Positions 36,589-46,369 of a DNA stretch of 64,000 nt are shown one piece after another. A program made the position numbers and the translations under genes. Below the pieces are notes generated by a model, which was given only the letters and a program-made list of their open reading frames with translations, did no database searches and was not told the origin of the DNA. The stretch spans positions 1 through 64,000 of the forward strand of contig NC_089436.1 of the NCBI RefSeq assembly GCF_026210795.1. Direction: 5' to 3'. Position 1 is the stretch's first letter. Each line of letters starts with the position of its first letter. The DNA is from Rhizophagus irregularis (Eukaryota > Glomeromycota > Glomeromycetes > Glomerales > Glomeraceae).

Positions 36589-38609
36589 ATGGGTAAAGAT
36601 AACAAAAAGAAAAATAACCAGTCTAACAAAGATACTACATCTAAACGTCCTGCCTCTAGCTCTCCAACTGGCAACGTTTCTGGTCAAGGTTCCTCTATGT
36701 CTGGCCCTTCGAACCCTCCACCTTCGACCACCTCTACTAATAAACGTACCAGAGTCAGTGCTGATGACTCTGTCATGGATGTTGATAAACCTCTCACGCC
36801 TCCTGGCCCTGTTGAGACAACTTCCGCTGAGATACCCTCTCAACCCAATACCTCCTCCTCTCGAAGCTTCGCAACACGCCCCTGCTAACAACAACGATAA
36901 AGGCAAAAGCCCTGAAATTACTCCCGCAGTCTCTTTCCCTGAACGTGCTGCCTCTCCGGACGCGTCCCAAGCTGCAGTACAATCTCAACCTACACTTTTC
37001 TACGCCTCGGCCGCTCCTAATGACGTCGATGGCTTTTGGAATCACTTCGCTTCGAACCGCGACGCGTGCGACGCGGTTGATCGACAACTTTCCTTGTTCT
37101 CCTCTTATGGTAGTCGTGCCACGTGTAGTGGATCCAACGATTTGAAGAGGATCATCGTCCACTTCCGAAAAAGGATGATCTTGACACAGCCACAGCTTCC
37201 CCTATGGAATCTTTGTTTGGCTTGCATTTCCATGCATATGATCCCCAGGCTATTAAGGCTGATGAACACGCGCGTACCCTGGTGGTTACCGATATCCCCC
37301 TTTTTCTAACTGACGCTCTTTTGCGTGGTACCTTTTCTCGTTACGGCAATATTACTCGTTGCCATACCCGTTTATCTAAACTTTATCGTACTGCATACAT
37401 TACCTTTGAATCTACTGGTGCTTTACAGAACCTCGACTCTACCTGGGCGTCCTTTGTGGAGGACATTGTTTGCGTATCTGCCCCGCTACTTTCTCACCTG
37501 AACAACGCGCTGAAAGACGCGCTTATGTTGCTTTACTTGCCGGTCTCCCGCGTGGCACTGTAGCGGTCGATCTTGCTGATATCGCCGATGAAATTTCCGC
37601 TAAATCTATCAATGTTCCCTTCTCTATGAATTCTTACAATCCCAAACCTTACGCCTATTGCCACTTTGCCTCTGAAACGGCTATGGAAAATGCTAAATCT
37701 ATTTCATGTGCCCTCAAGAAAGTTGGCCTTACCTGGCATTCTCCGGATGAAGTCACTTCTCTTTGTCATCGATGTGGTCGCCCTAATTGTAACCCTGATC
37801 AATGTGGTTCTTCATCTAGACCTAATCGCCCTTCTCGCCCTTGGCAATCTAATGATAAATTACGTGCTTTATATAATAAGCATCTACCTCCTTCTCATCC
37901 TGCTAAACGACATAACCGTTTTGCCCGCCCTGATAACAATAATGATGGACAAAGCCGTACCAATGCTTCTCGCCATCGTTCTAAATCCAGACCTAATAAC
38001 CGACAACAATCTCGTTCTCGTTCTCGACGTCGACCATGGAATCGTGACAATGTTAATAATAATAATAATAATCAACGTCGTCGTATTCCTGATGCAAATG
38101 AACTTGATCACTATGCTGATGGCATGGATGTTACATACCCTGCTCCTCCTACTGTGCTTACTGATTGGAAATCTATTGGTGCTGCTCTTGAAAAAGTAGT
38201 TGAAGAATTAGCCCTTCTTACCACACAATTTGCTTCCATGAACAGCCGCATTACTAATTTGGAATCTGCTATGGCTGCTCGCACTCCTGTTCCTGGACCT
38301 TTTGTCACTAAACCTCCTTCCTACATCCCTTCCTCTATGCAAGGATGGGATGATACAGTGAATCGAACTGATAATAATATCCTCGTAGATGTTAATTCTC
38401 CCCCTTTGCAATCGACAAGTGGTTTTTCCCCGATTCCTCATTTTGCTCCCATTCCGCCTTCCAACGTCGCTCCTTCCTCCCCTATTGATATGGAACAGCG
38501 TCTCTCCTCTCTTTCCGATACTGTTGCCTCTTTGGCTGGCTCGATTAAAGAAGGAATCCAACAAAACAACCTCATCTTAGCTCGGCAACAAGGCCAAGCT
38601 AATCAATAA
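36589..38609 (+). pseudogene. LINE ORF1, RNA-binding protein, frameshifted
   Basis: Begins at ATG 36589 and would end at TAA 38607-38609. Three single-base frame changes divide it: in the CCTCCTCCTCTC stretch (about 36850), the A5 run of CGAAAAAGG (about 37170), and around GTTTGCG (about 37470). Parts in order: Ser/Pro/Thr-rich N-terminus; an RRM-like domain (RTLVVTDIPLFLTDALLRGT and YRTAYITFES, about 37275-37420); a second similar fold (RGTVAVDLADIADEISAKSI and PYAYCHFAS); a cysteine cluster CHRCGRPNCNPDQC (about 37770-37815); an Arg/Ser/Asn-rich segment; and a helical C-terminus ending LARQQGQANQ. ORF1 proteins coat the LINE RNA. It follows the usual ORF1-ORF2 order. Confidence 0.8.
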
Positions 38610-38658
38610 TTGTTCTCTTTTTCCCCCTTCTTTATTACCGATTTATCAGTGTGTAATA

Positions 38659-41600
38659 ATGATGGACAACAATAAACATAATTTTTCCCCTCACCCCTCT
38701 CCCCTTATCAAATTTGGTCAATTAAATGTTAATGGTTTATGCTCCCCTGTTCGACAACAACATTTGCTTAATTTTTTTCTTCACTCCTCTTTTGGTGCTT
38801 TATCTATTAATGATACGCGTCTTTCCCCTTCAAATGCTAAATTTATTTTCAAAAATGAACACTCCCAACATCACTTTAAGTCCTATTGGGCTTGTTCATC
38901 TTCTTCTTCTCGTCCTCATGATGGTGTTGGTATTTTGTTACGTAATCCCCTTCATAAACATGTTCAAACAATTGATCCTTGGAACGGTCGACTTCTTAAA
39001 TTAGATTTGTTCTTTCATCAAACTAAAATTTCTATTATTTCTATATATCATCCCCCTTCTGGTTCTGTTCATCAATCTATTTGCAATGATCTTATTGCCA
39101 AACTTCTTTCTTGGCTCGATTATGCCCGAGCTAATAATTATTTTGTAGTTATTCTTGGCGATTTCAATGCTGATGTAATCGCTCATTCTAATTATTCACC
39201 TAATCATTTTAAGCTTCTTCGCTTGCTTTCTTCTCGGTTTTTTACCGATCATCAAGCTCACTCTTCTACACATGGTCCTGATCCCACTTTCTTTCATGAT
39301 AATGGATCTTCTAGACTGGATTATATCTGGTCTTCACCTGGTTTTCCTGCCCCTGGTCTTTTTTCGCAAGTGGTTACTTGCCCGGATCTTTTTGATCGTC
39401 CTTTCACAGATCACAAAGCTCTTTCAACTGTTTTTGACTTTAGTTCTTGCCTGGCTATCTTGGCTAAATCTCGTCTTAAACAAAAAAAAGAATTGCGTAC
39501 TATTTTCTCTTACGCTTCCACTTCAGTTGAACAATGGAATAATTTTACCACTGAAGTTGATGATTCTCTTGGAGTTTATTTAGATAGACAATATCACCCT
39601 AATTTTGATTTCTCCTCTCTTTCTCTTGATCGTATGTGGCATGCATTGAAAGCTGCCATTATTAGTGCTGCAATTGAAACTTTACCCTTTCAAAAAGTCT
39701 CCAATACACACCGACATTCGTACTCTCCTGAATTAACTAAACTTATTGCTATTAACAAGTTTTTAGATCGATTTTTATATCGCCTTACTACTCGTCGTTC
39801 TAATCGGCCTACTCAGACTGCGCAAATGATTGCCGCTTTGCCTTCCCATCTTGAAAATCTTGCATCCTTACTCCCTGATTACTCAGTTCCTACCTATTCT
39901 ACTACCCCTGCTTCTGTATTTAAATCGTTTTTACGATCACAGAAGAATTTAGTTTCTGCCTTTTTATCTACTAAATTCGCCCAACACCTTACGGACTCAG
40001 TGGAATATTATACTGCACTACGTGATGAACACTTTTCGAACTCGCTCGGCACCTTTATCGATTCTGCCTTATCAGTAGAAAAACGTTCAATTGTTCTTGA
40101 CCGTGTCCTGGTCGTTTTGGACTCAACTCCTACTTTATTAACGGATCCTTCGGATATTAAACATGCGGCTGTTTCTCATTTTCAATCAATTGTTTCTCCT
40201 CCGTTGGTCCACTATTCTTCCATCACTTCATTTCCCGCCCGATGGCAACAAGCTTACACTCCTCTTACAAATGTGTCTGCTTCATTATATGATCCTGTTT
40301 TGGCGCCTATTTCCCTACAAGAATGGTCTGCTGTGATTTCCTCCATGCCAAATAACAAAGCTTCCGGCCCTTCAAAAATTTCTTATGAGATGATTAAACA
40401 TCTGTCCGGTGAAGCCTTGGATTTCTCTCTTTTACTGGCCAATACCTGCCTTTCTCGCGGTGATATTCCTGCTGACTGGCGTGAAGCTGTGGTTTATCCT
40501 ATTCCTAAACCTCACGAATTTGATGCTCAACTCAAGAACACTCGACCTATTACTCTTCTGGAAACAGTTCGAAAATGTGTAGTTAAGGTCGTCACGAATC
40601 GTCTCTCCAACATTCTTGCTGATAATAAAGTTCTCCAAGGTGGTAACTTTGCTGGCTTACCTGGTGGTTCTACTGATGTCCCTATCAAAATGCTTGATGC
40701 GATTATCCATCAACATAAACATGACTCTACTGATGATCAGGAACTATGGATCGTTTCTCAAGACATCTCTAAAGCTTTTGATTCTATGGATTTAAATATG
40801 CTTAAATTAGCTTTAGATAGGTTACATATCCCTGCACTTTTAGTGCGATTTATTTTAAATCTTTTTACACGACGAAATAATAAGATAATCACTTGTCATG
40901 GCGACACAGCTGCTTATAGAGTACATGTTGGTATCGATCAAGGAGAAATCATTTCCCCTCTTCTTTGGGTTATTTATTTGGATCCCTTACTTACTGTTTT
41001 GAATCAAGAAGCACGAGATCCTTTTATTTTAAAATCTTCAGCTCTTTTACATTATTCTCCACTTGAATTTGAACAACATTCTTTACCAGTTTCACATTTA
41101 ACGTTTATGGATGATTCTACACTTATTGCCTCTTCCAAATCTGGAATAGTAGACCGTCTTTCTATTACTGCTGAATTTTATACTTTAAATAATGTTCAAG
41201 CTAATTCAGCAAAATATGTTCTTCTTTCATCCTCTTCGCCTTCTTCAAATATTATTTTTGAACTTTTACCTTCTTCTTTAGTTTCCGATACTTCTCTTTC
41301 CCTTTCCTCTTTATCTCTTAATACTTCATTTCGTTTCTTAGGAGTTTGGTTTTCCTTGTCCGCCTCTTCCGCCTTTGTTTTGAAACAAGCGCGCTCCATG
41401 GTTAAAGATATGGCTGCTCTTCTGGGCCCGAAGAAATTATTAGCTCAACATGTGGCCTATCTCTATAATGCTGTCCTTCTTCCGCGATTGGAATTTCGTC
41501 TTCAAACTACCCTTTTCTCTGAAAGTACTATTCAATCAATTGTTAAACCTATGTTTTCAGTACTTCGAAGAAAAGCTGGTCTTGCTACGACTACTCCGTT

Positions 41601-44046
41601 GCCCTTGTTATTTCTCAAACTTCCTTTTTCGATTCAAAATGCTTTCTATCGCTTTCTTTCTTCCCATATGGCATCTTGGCAAAAAATTTTCACTCATCCT
41701 GATTTCAAAGACTTTGCTCTTTATGCTATCTCCTTTCTTCAAGGATATTTGGGTGCTGAAAGTTGCCCGACTACTATTAACTTAGAACCATGGTCGCAGA
41801 TCGTTTCTTTGCGAACGCACACTTTGTTCAATTCGTTATTGTTTTCTTCGCGTTTGAACATCACGTGGTCTCTCTCCTTCCGGCCTCCGAGGCATGATCT
41901 GCAACCTGCTCTGCCACTCCGGTCTATTCTACCTCATTCCATTTTTCAATCGAGTTGGAAACTTTGGAAAAACTTGAATATATTTGTGCTTGCTCAGTTG
42001 GTTTCTCCTTGTGGACGTTACCTTATGAATTGGCCTGACCTTCGTTATCTTGGCATCGTTGGTCGTAAAGGACGGATCCCTAATTGGTTTACTTTTATCA
42101 ATAATAATTTTCTCTCTTCTTCTTCTTCTACTTTACTTTTATCTTCATATTTTATTAATTCTTCTTTTACTTTAGCTTCTCCTTGTTTATTAGATCATAC
42201 TGTTAAAGATTATTCTTTTTATCCTCAATGGGCTATTACTTTTGACTCTGCTACCCAAACTTTATCTGTTGGTCGTGTGTGTATCACTTATAAGAAACAA
42301 AACTCGGCTATTATGTCTCATTGGCTTCCTGTATCTACCTCGGCTGATGAACGATCCTATGACCCTTGTCCCGGTTGTGCTCTCAACATTCCCGCCTTAT
42401 CCATGAAATCTGCCATCAGACAACGCTGTAATAGCGAGAAATGCTTTTTTAATGTAACTCTATCAGATACTGTGGGCTATCCTACCAGAAATGCCAAAGT
42501 TTTCGCGGCTTACCTTCCCATTACTCTATCTACTTCATGGAGTTATGCGACTTCCTTGGCTCTTGTTCAATTTTCAAACGCGTCTCCTGTTCTTTCTCCT
42601 CTCTTTAAGGATAGAATCGATAGAATTGAAGACACTATTTTACCACTTTCGGTGCAATCTTTGTACACAGATGGTTCGTTCCATCCTGCCAATGATTCTT
42701 CGCCCTCTTCCATGACTTCTGCTTGGATTGCTCTTGATGATGTTGGACTTGTTCTGGAATCTTCTTCCATGCACCTCCCTTCTTACTTTCCTTCCGCTTT
42801 GCGTTCTGAAATTTCTGCTGTTCTATTAGGATTGAACGCCCTTTCCCGTGATTCGTCAATCTTTATTCATACTGATTGTAGTCAGTTAATTTCACTATGG
42901 ACATGGTTTGTTGATGCCCCTTTCTCACCGAAGTTGCTCCGAGAACCTAATCATCTTCTTTGGCTTTCTATTCGACAACTTATCATGGATCGTAATCTTA
43001 ATGTCGAATTGATTAAAGTCCCTGCTCATGGCGATGATATCTACAATATACAAGCGGATTCTTTGGCAAAAGATGCTCATTCGTCTTTACAACCCACTAC
43101 TCTACTTTCAACATTTTGTTATGCTCCATGCTTGTTGACTTTTAACTCCTTACCTATTGACGTGAATATTCGACATTTTCTCCGCTCTATTGCAGATGCT
43201 CGTGCTCTTTTATCTTTCTGTTCGCTAGCGCGTTTTACTGCTCTTGGTTCTCCTTCACTTTTTGATTGGGCTGGTATATATTTTTGCCTTTCACAAATTA
43301 AAGGTTTTGCTTCACATAGGAATGGTCGCCCTGAATTTTGGATCTTCCGCATTAAACTTCTTTTGGATATGTTGCCTACTTTAACTACTCTTCAACAACG
43401 TAAACCTTACTTATATTCTCCTGACTGGCTCTGTCCGCAGTGTAATTCTGCTCCTGAAGATTTGAACCATCTTTGGACTTGTCCTTATATTTTACCAGAT
43501 TTAAATCCCTGTTTAACACACCGGTCTGAAGTCATTAAATTTAGAGATTCTTGTTTATCTTCTTTCCTATCCTTGAAATCTTTGGATAATTCCTTTCATA
43601 CCGAGTTCTTTGCTTTGGATTGCTGGAACTATGAAGCTCCTTCTTCATCCTGTCTTTGGCTTACTCGAGGATTGTTGCCTGCGCATTTAACGGCATTTTT
43701 GAATCAATACTTTCCTCTCTCTGTTATATACAAGATTATTTCTCCCCTTCTTAATGACTTCCAAGTCGAATTATATGGTGAAATTTGGCTGTGTCGGAAT
43801 GTTCTTTTCCATGCTTGGGAGGAGTCGCAGGGTATCTCGGCTGCTTCCAAATTACGTGGCCCTTCTACAAATTCTTTCCCTAATACTACTTCTCCACAAC
43901 AACGTAACTCTTCTTTGGCGTCAGTTTCTCAGGATTCCTGGATTTCTTGGATATCCTCTTCTATAATTCGGGGTGGATCTTGGATCTCGCACTTGGATTT
44001 TCTGCGCCGCTTAACAGTTCAACCTCTTAGGATTTCTTTCTGGTAA
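38659..44046 (+). CDS. LINE ORF2: endonuclease, reverse transcriptase, RNase H
   Basis: An intact frame of 1795 residues from tandem ATG codons at 38659. Domains: exonuclease-endonuclease-phosphatase fold with QLNVNG (21-26), VILGDFNAD (165-173), SRLDYIW (about 227-233) and TDHKAL (about 257); reverse transcriptase with RPITLLETVRK, SKAFDSMD (first Asp 708), GIDQGEIISPLLW and LTFMDDS (catalytic Asp pair 818-819, FMDD instead of the common YADD); RNase H with YTDGSF (Asp 1338), LRSEISAVLLGLN, HTDCSQ and AHGDDIYNIQADSLAK; and a C-terminal CPQC..H..C zinc-like motif (about 1592-1615). It would nick target DNA and copy its own RNA in place. Codon use is less AT-biased and more pyrimidine-rich than neighbouring genes, as in a recently arrived element. 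This is the longest undamaged frame in the window. Confidence 0.93.
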   Translation: MMDNNKHNFSPHPSPLIKFGQLNVNGLCSPVRQQHLLNFFLHSSFGALSINDTRLSPSNAKFIFKNEHSQHHFKSYWACSSSSSRPHDGVGILLRNPLHKHVQTIDPWNGRLLKLDLFFHQTKISIISIYHPPSGSVHQSICNDLIAKLLSWLDYARANNYFVVILGDFNADVIAHSNYSPNHFKLLRLLSSRFFTDHQAHSSTHGPDPTFFHDNGSSRLDYIWSSPGFPAPGLFSQVVTCPDLFDRPFTDHKALSTVFDFSSCLAILAKSRLKQKKELRTIFSYASTSVEQWNNFTTEVDDSLGVYLDRQYHPNFDFSSLSLDRMWHALKAAIISAAIETLPFQKVSNTHRHSYSPELTKLIAINKFLDRFLYRLTTRRSNRPTQTAQMIAALPSHLENLASLLPDYSVPTYSTTPASVFKSFLRSQKNLVSAFLSTKFAQHLTDSVEYYTALRDEHFSNSLGTFIDSALSVEKRSIVLDRVLVVLDSTPTLLTDPSDIKHAAVSHFQSIVSPPLVHYSSITSFPARWQQAYTPLTNVSASLYDPVLAPISLQEWSAVISSMPNNKASGPSKISYEMIKHLSGEALDFSLLLANTCLSRGDIPADWREAVVYPIPKPHEFDAQLKNTRPITLLETVRKCVVKVVTNRLSNILADNKVLQGGNFAGLPGGSTDVPIKMLDAIIHQHKHDSTDDQELWIVSQDISKAFDSMDLNMLKLALDRLHIPALLVRFILNLFTRRNNKIITCHGDTAAYRVHVGIDQGEIISPLLWVIYLDPLLTVLNQEARDPFILKSSALLHYSPLEFEQHSLPVSHLTFMDDSTLIASSKSGIVDRLSITAEFYTLNNVQANSAKYVLLSSSSPSSNIIFELLPSSLVSDTSLSLSSLSLNTSFRFLGVWFSLSASSAFVLKQARSMVKDMAALLGPKKLLAQHVAYLYNAVLLPRLEFRLQTTLFSESTIQSIVKPMFSVLRRKAGLATTTPLPLLFLKLPFSIQNAFYRFLSSHMASWQKIFTHPDFKDFALYAISFLQGYLGAESCPTTINLEPWSQIVSLRTHTLFNSLLFSSRLNITWSLSFRPPRHDLQPALPLRSILPHSIFQSSWKLWKNLNIFVLAQLVSPCGRYLMNWPDLRYLGIVGRKGRIPNWFTFINNNFLSSSSSTLLLSSYFINSSFTLASPCLLDHTVKDYSFYPQWAITFDSATQTLSVGRVCITYKKQNSAIMSHWLPVSTSADERSYDPCPGCALNIPALSMKSAIRQRCNSEKCFFNVTLSDTVGYPTRNAKVFAAYLPITLSTSWSYATSLALVQFSNASPVLSPLFKDRIDRIEDTILPLSVQSLYTDGSFHPANDSSPSSMTSAWIALDDVGLVLESSSMHLPSYFPSALRSEISAVLLGLNALSRDSSIFIHTDCSQLISLWTWFVDAPFSPKLLREPNHLLWLSIRQLIMDRNLNVELIKVPAHGDDIYNIQADSLAKDAHSSLQPTTLLSTFCYAPCLLTFNSLPIDVNIRHFLRSIADARALLSFCSLARFTALGSPSLFDWAGIYFCLSQIKGFASHRNGRPEFWIFRIKLLLDMLPTLTTLQQRKPYLYSPDWLCPQCNSAPEDLNHLWTCPYILPDLNPCLTHRSEVIKFRDSCLSSFLSLKSLDNSFHTEFFALDCWNYEAPSSSCLWLTRGLLPAHLTAFLNQYFPLSVIYKIISPLLNDFQVELYGEIWLCRNVLFHAWEESQGISAASKLRGPSTNSFPNTTSPQQRNSSLASVSQDSWISWISSSIIRGGSWISHLDFLRRLTVQPLRISFW

Positions 44047-44315
44047 CGGACTGGATTTTTGGATGTTGGATAGTTGACTCACACTGGCCTTCGGGTAAAG
44101 TTGGGGTATGCGATTCTGTAATAGTTCAGTTTTTCTTTGCTTTAAATATATTTTAGTTTAGATTTCTTTACTTGTATGAGTCGTGAAGCTACTCTTTTTA
44201 TTTTTTATTAGTTTATTTTCTTATTTTTGTAATATTGTTCGATCACTTTTCGAAGTCCAAAGTATAAATAAAAGATAAAGTCATAAGACTGTTTGCACAG
44301 GAAAAGGATAAAACT

Positions 44316-44729
44316 TGAGTGGTCACTACAAAGTATACCACTTGGGGTAAACAACTGTACTATCGGTACTAGGTAATCGCGGGCTGTAGTGGCCTTTGAG
44401 TGAGACTTAGTACCTAAAATGGTGGTATGGAAGGGTACTAGATGGTTGATGTTACCTGTCGAAAGTCCTCCATGAAAGTAGATGCTCTCTAAAGGTCGTA
44501 AAATAAATTGAGTATTAGTATCATGCAATGGGTATAGGATGAGTAGGCGGCGTGTACCTAGCTTCAGATCAGCCTAAAATGGCCCGATGGGGGATGTCTT
44601 CTATAGTGGTGCTGTTACCTGAGGAATTAAGTACTCGGTTTAATGGTTGCCCATTGAAGATGATAGGACACAGACCCGAGATTAGTCTCATAAGAGGCAA
44701 TGGGTGGTCTGGCCGTAAACACTTGCAAA
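44316..44729 (+). mobile_element. SINE-like unit 1, 5'-truncated
   Basis: A 414-bp segment matches the last 410 bp of the unit at 44746-45726 almost base for base, from GAGTGGTCACTAC through GCCGTAAACACTTGCAAA. It is flanked by GGAAAAGGATAAAACT on both sides (44300-44315 and 44730-44745). GC content is clearly above the surroundings. No protein is encoded. 5' truncation is typical of target-primed reverse transcription. Confidence 0.7.
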
Positions 44730-44745
44730 GGAAAAGGATAAAACT

Positions 44746-45726
44746 AGGGTTGGTCACCCTATCTCGGTGGTTAGTCACTGAGACCCTCATTAAGCCTGAG
44801 TATGGTGAGGTCGCAGGTTCGATTCCTATGACCACGGAAATAAAAAGAATTTTACTGCGGACGCTACAACCAATAGCGTGAAGGTACAGGGATTAGTGTA
44901 GTTGGACTGCATCGTGTGGTAATTAGTGTGTACGGTTAGGCCGCGCATTTCAACTAAGGGTCGCTGGTGTCCTTGCGTTCCCTATGAGGCCATTGGCATG
45001 CGCGCAGTCCTGTCCTTGAGGTCACTACTATACCTTGGGGGACTTCCTGTCCGGGTGGTCACTCTACGATACCGCTTGGGGTCAGTAATGGCTAGATGGT
45101 TGTCCTAGATGGTAAAGCTGAGGGTGCAATGTCTTAGTGGTAGTTAGACCTTCTGTTAGGGGTCTTAGGGACCAACCAAGGTGTTCGTGCACAGAACAGG
45201 TAGCATGGCTATGGGGTTCGATTCCCTACTCCTTGGGTCCTGGTTGGTGATCCCTGGTGGTTGATACCCACCATAAGGGGTGATCCTGGACAGATGCCTG
45301 CTACTTCCTGTCCGAGTGGTCACTACAAAAGTATACCACTTGGGGTAAACAACTGTACTATCGGTGCTAGGTAATCGCGGGCTGTAGTGGCCTTTGAGTG
45401 AGACTTAGTACCTAAAATGGTGGTATGGAAGGGTACTAGATGGTTGATGTTACCTGTCGAAAGTCCTCCATGAAAGTAGATGCTCTCTAAAGGTCGTTAA
45501 ATAAATTGAGTATCAGTCGATCATGCAATGGGTATAGGATGAGTAGGCGGCGTGTACCTAGCTTCAGATCAGCCTAAATGGCCCGATGGGGGATGTCTTC
45601 ATAGTGGTGCTGTTACCTGAGGAATTAAGTACTCGGTTTAATGGTTGCCCATTGAAGATGATAGGACACGACCCGAGATTAGTCTCATAAGAGGCAATGG
45701 GTGGTCTGGCCGTAAACACTTGCAAA
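44746..45726 (+). mobile_element. SINE-like unit 2, longer copy with tRNA-like parts
   Basis: About 981 bp bounded by the same 16-bp direct repeat (44730-44745 and 45727-45742). Two pol III B-box matches, GGTTCGATTCC, occur at 44816-44826 and 45215-45225. Upstream of them, TCTCGGTGGTTAGTCACTGA and GTCTTAGTGGTAGTTAG resemble A boxes, so tRNA-derived sequence appears at least twice. The acceptor-like ends near 44747 and 44830 (GGTCA, TGACC) still pair partly. The tail shares its final 410 bp with unit 1. Unusually long for a SINE; a composite is likely. Confidence 0.65.
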
Positions 45727-46024
45727 GGAAAAGGATAAAACTACCACCATTCGATTCGTCTCAGTGAGACGATTCTAACAAGCTATGGTACATCTTTGTA
45801 CGATTATTAGATGCCAAGTTATTTAATATATTCTTTATATAACTGTGATTATAAACGGTTCTTTTTAATATAAGATTTTTGAGGATAGGTGTGATAGTGA
45901 CTATAGATAGATTGTGACTATATAGGATAGATTTTAATAATAAAGTGTTTTGAACATTCAACTGGTGTGACTATATAGTAGAATGTGACTATAACGGGAG
46001 TGACTATAGAGGGAGTTGACTGTA

Positions 46025-46358
46025 TTATAAAGAATATTCCAAATTGCGGTTTGATATCGAACGAACGCCAAATCAAGTGAAACGATAGAATAGACTATCA
46101 CATAGTATTTTAAATCAGGAAGATTTTTCGAATCAACCTAAACCCTTCTTGTTACATGGACGCAATATAAAAATGGTAAAAAATTCAATTCCATAGTATT
46201 TAAACAGATACAATACGTCACCGAAAAATATTTTAAAGAAAAAACACGCTCGGAAGGCATGAATGTGATTTTTCGTCATATACCACATCCATCGCATTCA
46301 TTAATAAGAATTCGGGACAATTTCCTTAATAAATTTTTTTTAAAGTACAAACCCTGAT
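46025..46358 (+). pseudogene. 3' part of the gene remnant split by the nested transposon
   Basis: Begins at the right TA of the MITE. Open coding-like pieces are YYKEYSKLRFDIERTPNQVK and, after frame changes, FKQIQYVTEKYFKEKTRSEG and FRHIPHPSHSLIRIRDN, ending at TGA near 46358. It probably continues the fragment that ends at 35778. The family is not recognised. Confidence 0.35.
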
Positions 46359-46369
46359 CAGTAAAATTT

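Larger units (their letters stand above)
36463..44299 (+). mobile_element. Non-LTR retrotransposon (LINE), full-length looking
   Basis: Includes a 126-bp 5' leader, ORF1 (36589-38609), a 49-bp gap, ORF2 (38659-44046) and a 253-bp 3' UTR ending TTGCACA without a poly(A) tail. Both sides carry the 16-bp GGAAAAGGATAAAACT (36447-36462 and 44300-44315), the expected target-site duplication. The apurinic endonuclease and RNase H domains place it in the Tad1/I-like group by architecture; the exact clade needs a tree. Confidence 0.85.
35781..46022. mobile_element. TA-flanked MITE-like element carrying nested insertions
   Basis: The left end CAGTCAACTCTCTTTATAGT and the right end ACTATAGAGGGAGTTGACTG are inverted copies, each bordered by TA (35779-35780 and 46023-46024). 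This is the pattern of Tc1/mariner-pogo type elements. Without the inserted retroelements (36463-45742, counting one target copy) it would be about 962 bp and non-coding, so it needs a transposase in trans. Second copies of subterminal motifs (GTGACTATATA, GGACAGTCC) lie inside both ends. Confidence 0.8.

Noticed and set aside
37884-38111. Minus-strand and other-frame open stretches across the LINE
   Set aside because: They are shadows of ORF1 and ORF2, whose domain content is clear on the plus strand.
36589-38609. Separate small genes in ORF1 of the LINE
   Set aside because: The frames overlap end to end and together follow one ORF1 domain order; single-base shifts explain them.
44747-44845. 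Functional tRNA gene suggested by a B box and partial acceptor pairing
   Set aside because: The T stem and acceptor stem have mismatches, the spacing to the A box is poor, and the sequence lies inside a repeated unit with target duplications; a tRNA-derived SINE part fits better.
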